Assembly (NCBI GenBank): GCA_028564705.1
Contig: JAPXFQ010001768.1
Coordinates: 620,001-684,000, forward strand
Direction of reading: 5' to 3'
DNA from: Apricaphanius iberus
Taxonomy: Eukaryota; Chordata; Actinopteri; Cyprinodontiformes; Aphaniidae
DNA: 64,000 bases
Part shown: positions 12,900 through 24,299 of the stretch, piece after piece
Layout: every line of letters starts with the position of its first letter
Position numbering within the stretch: the stretch's first letter is position 1
Position numbers and translations under genes: made by a program
Notes under the pieces: model-generated
Databases searched by the model: none
The model's input: the letters and a program-made list of their open reading frames with translations, nothing else
What the model was told of the DNA's origin: nothing

Positions 12900-13950
12900 C
12901 AGTTTTTTACAACTGCTATGACCCGTTTGTCAGAACCTTAAACACTTTTTCAAAGATGTTAACGCTTATCACACCTGAAACATACAATTCTCCAAACAGT
13001 TAATTTCATGCTCAAAATCACACAGTGTAACTAAACACAGACACACACTTCCAAAATACAATAATACACTAACACAGTTCACCAAATCTACCAAAGCGCT
13101 GACACACGTTGTCTTCCAACAGAAACATTTAGTCAGTCACAGTAAATGATGGAATAACACAAACTGAATGTGTCAAATTTACCTTTTTCCTTTTTATTTG
13201 AAAATCAACATATTATTGTATTGATCATACATGTAAATAAATGTTTGTGATGATGTTCTTCATTTTTCATTTGTTGGGCATTCATTTTGTTCCTTTTTTT
13301 GTACAACACTCAGTACAAAAAGTGAACGACTCATAATAGAGCAGCTTTGCAGAAAGTTTATGAAAGAAAAAAGATTTGCAGTAAACACTTTACTATATTG
13401 CAAATGAAAATTACTTACTGTAAAGAGAAAAAAATCAGCATTTACTTGTCATTCATTACTGTATTGTCAATACACAAAAAGAAAAAAGGAGCAGAAGAAA
13501 TCACTGTAAAAGAGGAAGAAAAAAAATATGCTCAGTCGTCAGTATTGGGCCACATATTTTCATCGACATCAGAAGATTCTTCACAAGATCCACCTATACA
13601 GTAAATATAGGTTATGGGATTGAAAGAAGCCCAGAACCTGAGCTGGATGAGCCGGGAATCAGCTGTGATCAATGTAATCTTCAATCCATTAGTTTTGAAC
13701 ATGAGCTTTTCTGTTTTGACAAACCGTGTGAAAGCAATTGAAAATTCACCAGTTAACATGTACTGTTTTGGTCTTGATTGAGCTTGTGTGTAAAAAGAGT
13801 TAAAACAAATTTTAAACGTGTACAATTTGTGTATTTTGTGTCAAAAGAATTGTGTTGATTGTATAGCCCACACAGGCTGATGTTGTGGTAACTGTGTGAA
13901 GAGTTTTGAAAAAGCCTTAAAAGTATTGAACAACGGGTTGTAAAAAACTG
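12900..13950. mobile_element. non-autonomous mariner-type element (1.05 kb)
   Basis: The left end reads CAGTTTTTTACAACTGC and the right end GGGTTGTAAAAAACTG, forming an inverted repeat flanked by TA at 12898-12899 and 13951-13952. The ends share the CAGTTTTT start with the larger element at 9385-11743, so the two may use the same transposase. No transposase frame was found; short internal frames are AT-rich and unrecognised. Confidence 0.65.
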
Positions 13951-14155
13951 TACCTAACAGGGAATGTGAGGAGTTGCAGAGCTTAAATACACAAGGAGGA
14001 TCAGGTGATGACTGGGATCACAGACAGATGCAGACAATAATGAGAGGAAGTGAACAGGACAGAGGTCTAAGGTTCTAACTGCACACATATTTGACTGTAC
14101 AGCTTCTTTCCCAAAAGTCCTACATTTCTAGGAGCAGTATGACAAATATTATATT

Positions 14156-14805
14156 ACAAGACCCCGGCATGACGGGGGCCGTTACCGGCCCTACACCGTC
14201 CACGGGCTGAGCCTCGATCAGGAGGACTCAGACAGAGTGTTGGTAGCCAGGTCTCCTAGTAGCTAGGAGACAGGTTAATGTTAGTAGCTATGCTGCTTTA
14301 GGCTAGGCTGTTGGAGGACATTATTAGGGTCTGTTCCTACTTTCTCTCCTACTTCTCCCCAACTGCATGATGTGCTGTCAATTCAAGCACTAACCTGTTT
14401 TCTATTATAGTAGGTGCTCCGGATTAGCCCTGCTTGACGACCCTGACTAAGATGGCATTGCAGTGACGGAAAATTCTCCACGTCACTTCTGCATCAGTTC
14501 TATTGCTCTTTCTGTGTCTCTGTTATGTATTCTCCAAGCCACAGACGGTCGCGGCAGATAACCGCTTGTGCTGAGCCTGGTTCTGCCGGAGGTTTCTTCC
14601 TGTTAAAAGGGAGTTTTTCCTTCCCACTGTCGCTGCATGCTTGCTCAGTATGAGGGATTGCTGAGAATTCCACGACGCAATCTTCTGTGGTTCTGTAATT
14701 TCTACACTAAACATTGTATTGTAATAACTCTTTTTGTAAAGTGCCTTGAGATGACATCTGTTGTGAAATGGCGCTATATAAATAAACTGAATTGAAATTG
14801 AATAT
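14156..14805 (+). mobile_element. L2-like LINE 3' end with 10-bp target duplication
   Basis: This plus-strand fragment is the 3' untranslated region of the same L2 family found on the minus strand at 27683-28330; both share blocks such as GACCCCGGCATGACGG, and the end includes GGCGCTATATAAATAAA. ATATTATATT occurs at both edges (14146-14155 and 14806-14815), a target-site duplication showing a heavily 5'-truncated insertion. No coding sequence is retained. Confidence 0.85.
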
Positions 14806-14815
14806 ATATTATATT

Positions 14816-16830
14816 GTATTAACAGTATTGCAATAATTTTAATTTATTTCGTATACTTTAAGTGCCCCCTTGTTTTTACTCCCCTGAATGAACAGGATGG
14901 AAATGTTCCCATTTTTTTGATCATTTTCTTTACCAGTAAACGTTTTCAGTTCCACATCTTGTTAGGTTTGTCCAACCACCAAGCATTCCTTTGTGAATCC
15001 TCTGTACCCTCTGGTGTGCCCCGCATACTCTGGACACAACACAATACAACTAGGCCCTCACATCATTTCCTGATTATTCTGCTTCTTTGCTCCAACTATT
15101 CATTTCTAAGACTCGTTATGTAAGTTATTATGCAATAGGTTTTAACTGCCTCATTTCAGGTCCTCTGTTTGTTAATGAAGTTTTTAGTGGTGGAAGCTGC
15201 TGTTGACATTCACATGCTCCGGGGTCTGGCCCTGTTGAACCCACCCATCTGGGTCGGGGAGGACCACCTTCATGACGTACACGCGTGCCTAAAAGTTCAG
15301 AGGAAACAGGGAACACGTGCAGTTTGTCAAACACTGCTCTAAAGGGGTACAGAAATATTTTTGTTTTGGAACAGATGAATGACTTAAAGGCCATCTGGTG
15401 GGATATAGCTTTAGTCTGTTTTCTCATTGGTTTCTTAATCACTGTCAGTGGATATCACCATGACTCATGTACAAAACAGATAAAAAAACACAAGATTTTC
15501 TAATTGATTAGACAATTTTAGGTTTTTTGTAGTTTTGTACTAATATTGGATGTCCTAAAGGAAAAAAAGTAATGGTAATTAACATACTGAAGCTAAACAG
15601 ACAAAAGGTAAACTTCTTGGATCTATTGTGTCATAACTTTATTTTTCTCTGTGTTTAATGTTTTCCTTAAATAGTATGTCCTTATTCAAACAAACAAACA
15701 AACAAACATATATGTCTTTATACTTTATATTTCTAGAAAAAAAAATCACCAAACAGACTTTCGTTGCATAAGGCTTGCATGGGTAGAGCACATGCAACAG
15801 CAGCAGCTATAAACTGAGCTACACAACCCAGATCAAGACTGAATGTAGCTGTGCTGGCCAGTAGATTACAATTATATAATCAATATGCATGCACAGGACT
15901 GGATTTTGGAGGAGGTGGGCTGCTGGGCTTGAGTTTGTTTCTGAAAAGATGAACCCCAAATTGGCATAGAGAAAACTGAGCAGCACTCTTTATTAAAATG
16001 TTAAATATCTCAGGCCTCTTTGGATCACTGAAATTCTCCAAAAACCAAGCAGTTATGGAGTATATACTTACAGTAACTTACTGTGACATCAGACTGGGTT
16101 TGGTGGCCAGACCCAGAGGTATATCATAATTCTCAAATATTTAAATATTGATTCTCTCAACAAAAATCCCCAAATTACAGCACCTGATGGAATCCATTTA
16201 ATTATCTTGAGTGCAGAAGTAGAAGGGAACTGGTCTTACTTCATTCATTGAAATAATTGAATCTCTCATCCAAAAGACTTCTTCACCTCATGGCCATACT
16301 ACATAGTTAGTCAGTTATACATACAGTATGTTTAAAAACCCAAAACCTGAGGAGCCCCCTGAAACTCTGCACCCTGAATAAGAGCCACAGAAATCCTTTT
16401 CCAAAATATCTGCCCAGATCATGTATCACCATGGTTCTCTAATGGTTTATAGTGTTAAAATCCCAATGAAATGATCTGACCCAGCTAAAATGGATTCAAT
16501 TCTCGGAATTAAATTCCAGCCTCCTTTCCCAAATGGTAATTGATGATGCAATGCTTGCATATATAACCCCTCTCCTTAAGAGGTCAGCGTACCTGGTTGA
16601 AAGGCCTGTTGAGGAATCAGTTTCATATATCTGAAATCTCAGGGACTGAAACTGTTTACTTAATGCGCAAACTTAGCAACAGTTGCGAGGTTCTAACTTC
16701 TTATCCCATCTGTAATTCAATGCCTTCTATTTTTTAATATAGACACACATTTTCAGTCTTAAACAACCATCCACTGGACCTCGAGCTAGATCCAACGATG
16801 CTTAGTGTTCAGAATCTGTAATATTACATC
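14816..16830. other. no recognised feature; short (AAAC)n run
   Basis: A short AAAC repeat lies near 15690-15710. No coding motif or terminal repeats were recognised in the rest. Confidence 0.4.
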
Positions 16831-16833
16831 TAA

Positions 16834-17407
16834 GGCCATGTCCACACTAAGCAGGATAATGCCTGAAACGTATAATTATTTAGTCTACACCCCCCTATCG
16901 TCCACACTAACCCGGCGTCGTTTAAGGTCTGTGGCCGGATAACTATAAGCCGGGTAAGAGAGCCGTGTAAATCTTAATTCAACGGCTAAACGAGCTAGTG
17001 TGGACAGCTTCCCCGGATAATGAAAGGAAGTGGTGTCAATGAATGCTGCGTCAATAACAATACGACACTACAGACAAAGACAACAGCGAAGAGTAATAAA
17101 TGGATCTGGTCGTCTGTCCACACCAAAAACTCTCTCTTCTTCTGAGCAGCTATTGTTCTCTTCGGTTAACGGGACAAGCAGATATGTACTTTGCTGTAGA
17201 GCTTCTTGTATACATTATGTAAGTCGGCGTCACGTAGATTAGACGCGTGTTCCGTTCGTCTTTTCGCGCATGCCGAGTATTTGCACAGGTCGGTATAGGA
17301 TTGCGCAATCATGGGACCTTAAACGGGGCGTAAATGCTCGTGTTGAGTGGATAACATTAGGCATCTAACTTCCCGTATAACCTTATCGGCTTAGTGTGGA
17401 CGTAGCC
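16834..17407 (+). mobile_element. PIF/Harbinger-type MITE, copy 2
   Basis: The ends are GGCCATGTCCACACTAAGC and GCTTAGTGTGGACGTAGCC, flanked by TAA at 16831-16833 and 17408-17410. The 574-bp body is nearly the same as the two halves of copy 3 (20687-20735 plus 23123-23650), including the internal repeat CTAGTGTGGACAGCTTCC. A short frame, MNAASITIRHYRQRQQRRV, resembles Harbinger transposase N-termini but is cut off. This is the cleanest copy in the window. Confidence 0.85.
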
Positions 17408-17410
17408 TAA

Positions 17411-18274
17411 ATTAAACCATTCCCATATAAATGTTTACTGCTACCTGGCAGAACATGCATGTTGCTGTATAAGTCTCAGACTCAGCAGCTAACGGGCCCC
17501 TTTCAACCCCAGGATTAGCTATCAGCTATATCTCCCACCATGTGACTGACAAAGGTGATCTCTTGTTACAGTCACTTATCACATAAACTAACCAGCCATG
17601 TGGTGTCATTGTTGTCCTGGACCACTGGTTAAATAAAAAAGCCATGAGTTCTATAACGCATTAGACATAGGCTGGTTTCAGGAAAAAAAATTTAGCCAAG
17701 GTTTTTAAAAGTTCCCCAACATTTTGAGCCACACTGCTGGTCATCTAGCTGAAAGGAAGCTACTCATTTTTTATCTTGATAAAAAAAAAAGTCTGACTTG
17801 AAATACTTGAAAAACAACCTGTCATAACGTGTGATCTAAATCCGGGCTTCTATTACTTTTATCCATTTCTAAAAATGGAGTTTGCAAGCAGCAGGTTGGC
17901 AATAATTTCACTTTTAAATCTATGATGTTTTTGTTTTCCTACTGTTATAGGAATAGTGATTAGTCACATTTCACAAGACCTACAGTCAATCCTTTTGGTC
18001 TTATGATGCGGCAAGATATTATTTTTTGTTTATTGTGCAGAATTGTGAGACATTCTTGTCATATAAGTGTAGAAAAAACAACTGATGTTCCTGAACATGC
18101 ATCCAAGGTTGAAAATTCAAACTATAATTCAAATTGATCTCTTTCTTTGGTTCGAGGGTTTTCAAAAGTCTGGTTATATTCACCTATTACTGGTTAAAGT
18201 TTACTTACCTGCAATAGAAAGATTTGTCACCCTCCAATTAAATTCAATCCAAAAATATTCAAAATATATGATAA
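17411..18274. other. no recognised feature
   Basis: AT-rich sequence with no motif I could assign. Confidence 0.4.
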
Positions 18275-18520
18275 TTTCAAAAATGCTTCATTTATCCCAA
18301 AGATGAATTAGATGTTGTAACTCATAATGTAAGTCTCTATAAAGAGTGTAAGAGCTATGGATGGTGATGCTGTGGCAGGAAAGATCTCAGGAAGCAGTCA
18401 GTCTAGCAACAAATCTGAAAGTCTGTTAATGTAGAGACTGTTAATGTATGACAGTCTCATGAGTGTCTTGACATGGTACAGCTCGATAATCTGGAAGCAG
18501 TAATGATATTCCACAGCAAA
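18275..18520 (-). mobile_element. LINE 3'-end fragment, decayed
   Basis: On the minus strand the left edge gives an AATTCATCTTTGGGATAAAT tail, similar to the GGGATCAATAAAG tails at 490 and 40735. The block with GACAGTCTCATGAGTGTC near 18450 resembles the C-terminal coding DNA of those LINEs. No open frame survives. Confidence 0.5.
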
Positions 18521-18750
18521 ATGTCCTGGATTACACATTTGTTCTTTGAAGATACTGCTAACCGACATCATTTGCTTTTGCCACTCACCTTTAAATCTGT
18601 CTGGTCGAGCGACTGTGTGATTATAATGCTGAGCAGAGAAACTGAGACACTGATATAATACCCGCCAATTGTTATCTATGGAGGAGATAGTTGAACTCCT
18701 TCCTTCTCTTACTGCTCATTGGTCTTTTGAGACTTAAATACCTAATTCAT

Positions 18751-18781
18751 ACCCACTTTACTGTCCAATGGACAGTAAAGT

Positions 18782-18785
<4 letters not shown>
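18751..18785. repeat. near-perfect palindrome abutting a (GT)n run
   Basis: ACCCACTTTACTGTCCA (18751-18767) is followed after one base by its exact reverse complement (18769-18785). The right arm runs directly into the (GT)n microsatellite. Confidence 0.9.

Positions 18786-18818
<33 letters not shown>
18784..18818. repeat. (GT)n microsatellite
   Basis: About 17 dinucleotide units, starting at the edge of the palindrome. Confidence 0.9.
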
Positions 18819-18819
<1 letters not shown>

Positions 18820-19149
18820 CATGTAAAATCCACTTTTTAAAGCTTTTCATCACATATTTATGTCGTTCCCTTCTTAAAAACATGCCTAAAGTGTTTCTTA
18901 GGGTAATTTATGTATGTTTGAGTAATCTTTTGAACTACCGCGTCTGCCATGTTGAGCTCTGAATGCCAGAGTCCTCCTAGCTATGCCCCTACATGTTGAT
19001 TACCACTCCCCGAGCACAAAAGCAGAACGTCATCAACAGCAATCAGCTATAACCTGTGGAAATGAGTGTATACCTAGTTATTTTTCCCAATTGCGCAATG
19101 CCTTCTTAGAAAAAAAAAAGTTAGGTGCACTGAAGATGCTAACCGCTTA

Positions 19150-19478
19150 ATCCTTAATGGGTCGCGGGGGGGCTGGTGTCTATCTCCAGCTGTCAACGGG
19201 CGAAAGGCGGGGTACACCCTGCACAGGTCGCCAGTCCATCACAGGGACACATAGAGACAGACAGGACAAACAACCATGCACACACCCACACCTAAGGACA
19301 ATTTGGAGAGATCAATTAACCTGACAGTCATGTTTTTAGACTGTGGGAGGAAGCCGGAGTACCCGGAGGGAACCCACACATACACGGGGAGAACATGCAA
19401 ACTCCATGCATAAAGACCCTGGGCCGGGATACAAACCCACAACCTTCTTGCTTCAAGGCAACAGTGCTAACCACTGTA
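19150..19478 (-). mobile_element. tRNA-derived SINE, minus strand
   Basis: Read on the minus strand, the unit starts with a tRNA-like head: a box A-like TGGTTAGCACTG and a box B-like GGGTTTGTATCCC. A conserved body with GTCGCCAGTCCATCACAGGG (plus strand) follows, toward a tail near 19150. Related units lie at 34490-34760 (minus) and 43403-43478 (plus, head only). RNA polymerase III would drive an intact copy. The family name was not assigned. Confidence 0.7.
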
Positions 19479-19479
19479 A

Positions 19480-20040
19480 ACATAATTTAAAAAAAAATAT
19501 TAAAAACATTAAAAAGAGGTTAAACTATTTAGACAGGAAAGCTCATGAGAGGTTTGTGGGTAGCTCTTAAAAGAGCTGTTGTAGCCTTTTGCGGCTACAA
19601 CGGCTTCTTCTCAGGCAGAAGAATGTGCCACACCCCCTTTAACATGAATTGTGTCATCTGTCCTTGCCCACTAGGCGGCTCTGTGGCCAGATTTTATGAC
19701 CACGTTGGCTGTATGTGCTGGTAGATACAGTAATACTTCTAGTCTAGATATTAAGGCAAACACATAAAAGACAAAAAGAGTATGGCTGGTTGGGTAGGAG
19801 CAGAAAGACGATGATGAATCATGTTTTGGAGGAACAAAGCTGCTGTTTTCCATGTGTGGCAAGACTATGGAATATCTCAGGATCAACAAGAATGCAAAAA
19901 CAGCAATTATTTCAAAGCAGTTTATTAATCCCAGGGGAATTTTTTTTATCTAATTCTAAGTTTGTTGCACTTATAGAAGAAAAGTTGCATACAGCTATTT
20001 TCAAGGGTTTTAAGCTGTATACTTCACAAAGTGTCATACA
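19480..20040. other. mostly unrecognised; short LINE-tail-like motif
   Basis: Only a motif reading TTTATTAATCCCAGGGGAAT near 19920 looks like the 3' tail of a LINE on the minus strand. The remainder is unassigned. Confidence 0.35.
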
Positions 20041-20347
20041 GAGTTAGTCTTTATTGTCATTGCACAGCAGTACAGAGCACACAATCACAACAAACTTAGG
20101 TTATAGCTCTCCTTTTGTGCAAAAGTGAGAAATAAAATTGAGTAGCTAAAAAGAAACAGAACAATATGAATCTAAAATATGTAGAATTAAAAAAACTAAA
20201 CAAGAGAATACCATAAAATAACCAGAAACAGGATTATAAACAGACACTGATCACCATCGGAATTGAGATGCACATTTTTGTTTGTTGCTTATTTTCTAGC
20301 TCGCCTGCATGGTGTATTGCACGTAATTCGTGATCAATAGAGGGTTG

Positions 20348-20690
20348 TTATAAAATGTCTGAATTTAACAGGGCTAATGCTCTGTTGTAAAAACTGTCTC
20401 TGAGTCTATTGGTCTTTGCTTTTAGCACCCTGAAACGTCTGGGGTGTGTTCTGTCTCTCCGGATGCTGCGTGCCCTCTTGAGACAGCCGGTGCTGTGGAG
20501 GTCCTGTAGGGAGGGAAGAGTGTGGCCGATGATCTTCTGGGCAGTGTTAATGATCCTCTGTAATACTTTCCTGTGTGGCAAGGAGCAGCTGACAAACCAA
20601 ACAGAGATGCAGTATGTTAGCACACTTTTAATGGAGCAGCGGTAGAAGAAAGTCAGTAGCTCCCTTTTTAAGTTGATCTTCCTTAAGGCC
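20348..20690 (-). pseudogene. Rex1-like LINE, C-terminal end
   Basis: The minus-strand frame contains ELLTFFYRCSIKSVLTYCIS, VLQRIINTAQKIIGHTLPSL and RLRDSFYNRALALLN, the conserved C-terminal tail after the RT thumb. It ends with a stop at the expected place. The upstream part of the protein is 3 kb away at 23651, on the other side of the nested insertion. Confidence 0.8.
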
Positions 20691-20735
20691 ACGTCCACAC
20701 TAAGCCGGCTAATGCCTTAAATGTATAATTATTTA

Positions 20736-23122
20736 CCATACCAATTTACCATACCAATTTATTTATAGAGCACCTTTATACACAGCCGAGGCCGACCAAA
20801 GTGCTGTACAGTATTAAAAACATATATGAGCAAACACGCAAAAAATAAAATAATTAAAATAGCACAGTGAATACCATAAAATAAAAAAACAAAATAAAAT
20901 AAACAGGGCTATAGCCGACTAGGTCAAGTTAAAAGCCAAGGAATAAAAGTGAGCCTTCAGGCGTGATTTAAAAACAGAAAGAGAGGGGGCCATCCTCACT
21001 ACCAGAGGAAGCTGGTTCCAGAGATGAGGGGCACAGAGCGAGAATGCACGTTCTCCACGTCTCCTCACCCGAACCCCAGGGACCTGCAAGAGGCGGTGGT
21101 CTGCTGACCGAAGGATCCGACCCGGTATGTAGGGCTGAACCATCTCAGACAAGTAAGGGGGCACATACAAGTAAAGGGATTTAAAAACAAAAAGTAAAAT
21201 CTTAAACTGTATCCGATAACGCACCGGGAGCCAGTGCAGGTGGGCCAGGACGGGAGTAATATGCTCTCTTCGTCTAGTGCCAGTTAAGAGGCGAGCAGCC
21301 GCATTTTGCACCAGCTGAAGGCGCGCCACTGCAGCAGAGGTAGAGCCATAGAGGAGGGAGTTTGCGTAGTCCAAACGCGAAATTACAAATGCATGGATCA
21401 CTGAGTGGAAGTCACGCCTAGTCAGGATGGACTTCATTTTAGACAGCCGGCGCAGCTGAAAAAAACAAGAGCGAACCACCTGACAGATGTGGGAGTCCAT
21501 CCGCAAATCAGGGTCCAAAATAACTCCAAGGTTTTTAACAGTCGGCTTCAATAAAGTGGAAAAACAGGGCGGCAGAACAGGATTACCTGCAGTGGAAGAG
21601 GAAGGAACAAATAAAATCGCTTCCAACTTGGACGAGTTGAGATGTAAAAAATTGTTAGAAAGCCAGCCCTTCACATCGTTCAGGCAATCCACAGCGGATT
21701 GCACTGACTCTTGTGGTTTAAAAGAAACATAAAATTGGCAGTCGTCAGCATAAAAGTGATAAAACAGGCCATATTGTCTAAAAATGGCTGCCAAAGGGAG
21801 AATATAAAGGTTAAAAAGCAGAGGTCCTAAAATAGAACCCTGGGGGACCCCGCAGGGCAGAGAGGAGGCTCCTGATGAATAATCTCCCAACCTCACAGAA
21901 AAACTTCTGTCACTGAGGTATGATCTGAACCAGTTGAGGGCAGATCCTTGAATGCCCACCACCTGATTCAGTCGGGACAGAAGAATGGAGTGGTCAACAG
22001 TGTCAAATGCCGCTGTAAGGTCCAGCAAGACCAGGAGGACATAAGACCCCGAATCCGTTGACCGCAAAACATCATTAAAAACTTTGAGAAGGGCAGTCTC
22101 AGTACTATGACCAGCCCGAAACCCAGATTGCAAGGAATCTAAAATATCAAAAGTCTGCAGGTAGTTGGACAGCTGAATAAAAACAGCCTTCTCTAAAAGC
22201 TTTGATAAAAAAGGTAGCTTTGAGATAGGCCGAAAGTTTCCCAGGGAGTTGGAGTCCAGGCCGGGTTTTTTCAAAATTGGCTGGACCACTGCCTGCTTAA
22301 AAACCTGGGGAACAGTTCCTGAGGCTAAGCTACCATTCAAGATTTTAAGGATGTGATGGCCAACCACGGGGAAAACCTCTTTCAGAAGACGTGGGGGCAT
22401 CACATCCAACGGTGAACCAGAAGGGTTCATCTCTGCCACCAGATCAGTGAGAAATGTAAGTGAGATGGGCTCAAAACAATGAAATGAAAAGTGAGGGCAA
22501 TCACAATCAGGAGGACTAGACAATGAAGGTGAGATCAAGGCTCTGATGTTAACAATTTTTGAACAAAAAAAGTTTAGGAATCTAGAACAAAGATCATCAG
22601 AAACATCCGCAAGAGAAGGCTCAACGGAGAGAAATGAATTTAGTGCAGAAAATAATACTCGCTGATTACCAGAGTGGGTGCTGATCATGTCAGAAAAATA
22701 TTGTTTCCGAGCTGATTTAACCACTCGCTGGAAGTGTTTCCAGGACTCTTTTAATAAGATTAGGGTGGCCGGGTTCCTGTCCTTCCTCCATCTCCGCTCA
22801 ATTCTCCTACACACCCGTCTAGCCGAACGAGTCGCAGGATTAAGCCATGAATCAGTTCTCTTTACATACCGCCGTATCCTCAGCGGCGCTACATGCTCCA
22901 GAACAGAGAGACAGAGAGACTGGAAGGAATGTAAAAGCACATCGGGGTCATCGGAGTCCACAGGGGAGGAGGAAAGGTCAGAGAAGCGAGAGGAAAAAGA
23001 CGCGGCCGTAGCTGTGCTCATAAGCCGTGAGTGACGCAGCAACTCATGCTTAAGCGGACCAGAATGAGGCAGAACCGTGACAAACAGGACTGGCTGGTGG
23101 TCCGATAAACAAGCACCATCTA
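20736..23122 (-). mobile_element. L2-like LINE, 5' truncated in the endonuclease, open RT
   Basis: The insertion begins on the minus strand at 23122 with the last part of an endonuclease (DGACLSDHQPVLFVTVLP), so truncation fell within that domain. The reverse transcriptase is uninterrupted for more than 700 codons. The 3' untranslated part runs to 20736 and ends in two tandem copies of AAATTGGTATGGT after a GCTCTATAAATAAATTGG motif. Insertion removed about 8 bp of the host MITE. It is the innermost, youngest layer of the nest at 20045-24060. Confidence 0.85.
20919..23042 (-). CDS. L2-like LINE reverse transcriptase (707 codons, lacks endonuclease N-terminus)
   Basis: This is the longest intact coding frame here. 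It encodes the linker and complete reverse transcriptase of an L2-clade LINE, which copies its own RNA at a nicked target. Residues about 250-275 hold PILKKPGLDSNSLGNFRPIS, 341-350 motif A (DLTAAFDTVD), 398-403 motif B (GVPQGS) and 431-434 the catalytic YADD. The C-terminal part has LVQNAAARLLTGTRRREHIT and LHWLPVRYRIQFKILL, typical of L2. The frame stays open upstream of the first Met to the truncation point at 23122, including the endonuclease SDH motif. With the rest of the endonuclease gone, the copy cannot move by itself, but its RT residues are intact, suggesting recent insertion. Confidence 0.9.
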   Translation of the reverse strand: MLRHSRLMSTATAASFSSRFSDLSSSPVDSDDPDVLLHSFQSLCLSVLEHVAPLRIRRYVKRTDSWLNPATRSARRVCRRIERRWRKDRNPATLILLKESWKHFQRVVKSARKQYFSDMISTHSGNQRVLFSALNSFLSVEPSLADVSDDLCSRFLNFFCSKIVNIRALISPSLSSPPDCDCPHFSFHCFEPISLTFLTDLVAEMNPSGSPLDVMPPRLLKEVFPVVGHHILKILNGSLASGTVPQVFKQAVVQPILKKPGLDSNSLGNFRPISKLPFLSKLLEKAVFIQLSNYLQTFDILDSLQSGFRAGHSTETALLKVFNDVLRSTDSGSYVLLVLLDLTAAFDTVDHSILLSRLNQVVGIQGSALNWFRSYLSDRSFSVRLGDYSSGASSLPCGVPQGSILGPLLFNLYILPLAAIFRQYGLFYHFYADDCQFYVSFKPQESVQSAVDCLNDVKGWLSNNFLHLNSSKLEAILFVPSSSTAGNPVLPPCFSTLLKPTVKNLGVILDPDLRMDSHICQVVRSCFFQLRRLSKMKSILTRRDFHSVIHAFVISRLDYANSLLYGSTSAAVARLQLVQNAAARLLTGTRRREHITPVLAHLHWLPVRYRIQFKILLFVFKSLYLYVPPYLSEMVQPYIPGRILRSADHRLLQVPGVRVRRRGERAFSLCAPHLWNQLPLVVRMAPSLSVFKSRLKAHFYSLAFNLT

Positions 23123-23650
23123 ATCCCCCCTATCGTCCACACTAACCCGGCGTCGTCTAAGGGCTGTGGCCGGATAACTATTAGCCGGGTAAGAGAGCCG
23201 TGTAAATCTTAATTCAACGGCTAAACGAGCTAGTGTGGACAGCTTCCACGGATAATGAAAGGAAGTGGCGTCAATGAATGCTGCGTCAATAACAATACGA
23301 CACTACAGACAAAGACAACAGCGAAGAGTAATAAATCGATCTCGTCTTTCCACACCAAAAACTCTCTCTTCTTCTGAGCAGCTATTGTTTCTTCGGTTAA
23401 CGGGACAAGCAGATATGTACTGTGCTGTAGAGCTTCTTGTATATATTATGTAGGCACCTGCGGCACGTAGGTTATACGTGTGTTCCGTTCGTCTTTTCGC
23501 GCATGCCCAGTATTTGCACAGGTCGGTATAGGATTGCGCAATCATGGGACCTTAAACGGACCTTAAACGGGGCGTAAATGCTCGTGTTGAGTGGATAACA
23601 TTAGGCGTCTAACTCCCCGTATAACCTTATCGGCTTAGTGTGGACGTAGC

Positions 23651-24086
23651 TGAAGATCCTCAGAAAGTGGAGCCACTGTTGGGCCCTCTTCACAACCGCC
23701 GAGGTGTAATGTGCATGTCCAGGAACCTGAAGCTTTGCAACGTCTCCACACACTCCCCGTTTATGTAGATGGGCTGCAGATCAGTCTTCTTCTTCCTGTA
23801 GTCCACAATCACCTCCTTAGTTCTAGAGGTGTGGAGGACCAAGTTGTTGTCCTCACACCTACCCACCAGCCTCTGGATCCGATGTCTGTAGGCCGTATCA
23901 TCGTCCCGGGTGATAAGTCCCACTGAGTTGCTGTAATCTGCAAATTTGACGATGGTGTTGCATGTAGTGATTGCTGAAACAGTTGTGTGTGTACAGAGTA
24001 TAGAGCTGAGGACTCAGTACACAGCCTTGTGGACAGCCAACAGCTTTCTTACTCTTCCTCGCTTGCTCTAAAAACTTTTGACTCAC
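23651..24086 (-). pseudogene. Rex1-like LINE, reverse transcriptase core fragment
   Basis: Minus-strand frames show VGCPQGCVLSPQLYTLYTHN (motif B region), then after a frameshift VKFADYSNSVGLITRDDDTA, then CEDNNLVLHTSRTKEVIVDY and CVETLQSFRFLDMHIT. The catalytic FADD box reads FADY, so the second catalytic Asp is lost. Together with the frameshift this marks a dead copy. Confidence 0.8.
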
Positions 24087-24299
24087 AAACAGCGAATCCC
24101 CTCTGGTGGCGTAAAAACGTCACTACATGGAACACAGAGTCCTGAGTTTTTAGATACCTCCTAGTTAAAGAGAGGACTAAAATGTTGAGGTCTAAATATG
24201 GCTTATGAATAAAAGATACAATAACATAAGATTTCCATATAGGGAATATTAACATTTCACCAACTGCCAAAAAAAATACCTTTGTCACACGTTTTTTTT
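24061..24299. other. no recognised feature
   Basis: Short unassigned stretch between two LINE fragments. Confidence 0.35.

Larger units (their letters stand above)
20687..23650 (+). mobile_element. PIF/Harbinger-type MITE, copy 3, split by an L2 insertion
   Basis: The left end, GGCCACGTCCACACTAAGCC, starts at 20687 after TAA (20684-20686). The right end, CGGCTTAGTGTGGACGTAGC, stops at 23650; its flank reads TGAA where TAA is expected, a small decay. Removing 20736-23122 leaves about 577 bp nearly identical to copy 2. The MITE sits inside a Rex1-like LINE. Confidence 0.85.
20045..24060 (-). mobile_element. Rex1-like LINE copy split by a nested insertion
   Basis: The two halves, 20045-20686 and 23651-24060, join into one minus-strand reverse transcriptase. 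The right half ends in WLHFLRIF and the left half begins with LRKINLKRELLTFFYRC, matching the usual run of this region in the family. The 3' end carries a TTTATTGTCATTGCACAG-type tail at 20048-20066. The insertion between the halves is a Harbinger MITE that itself holds an L2 copy. 5' truncated near 24060. Confidence 0.8.
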
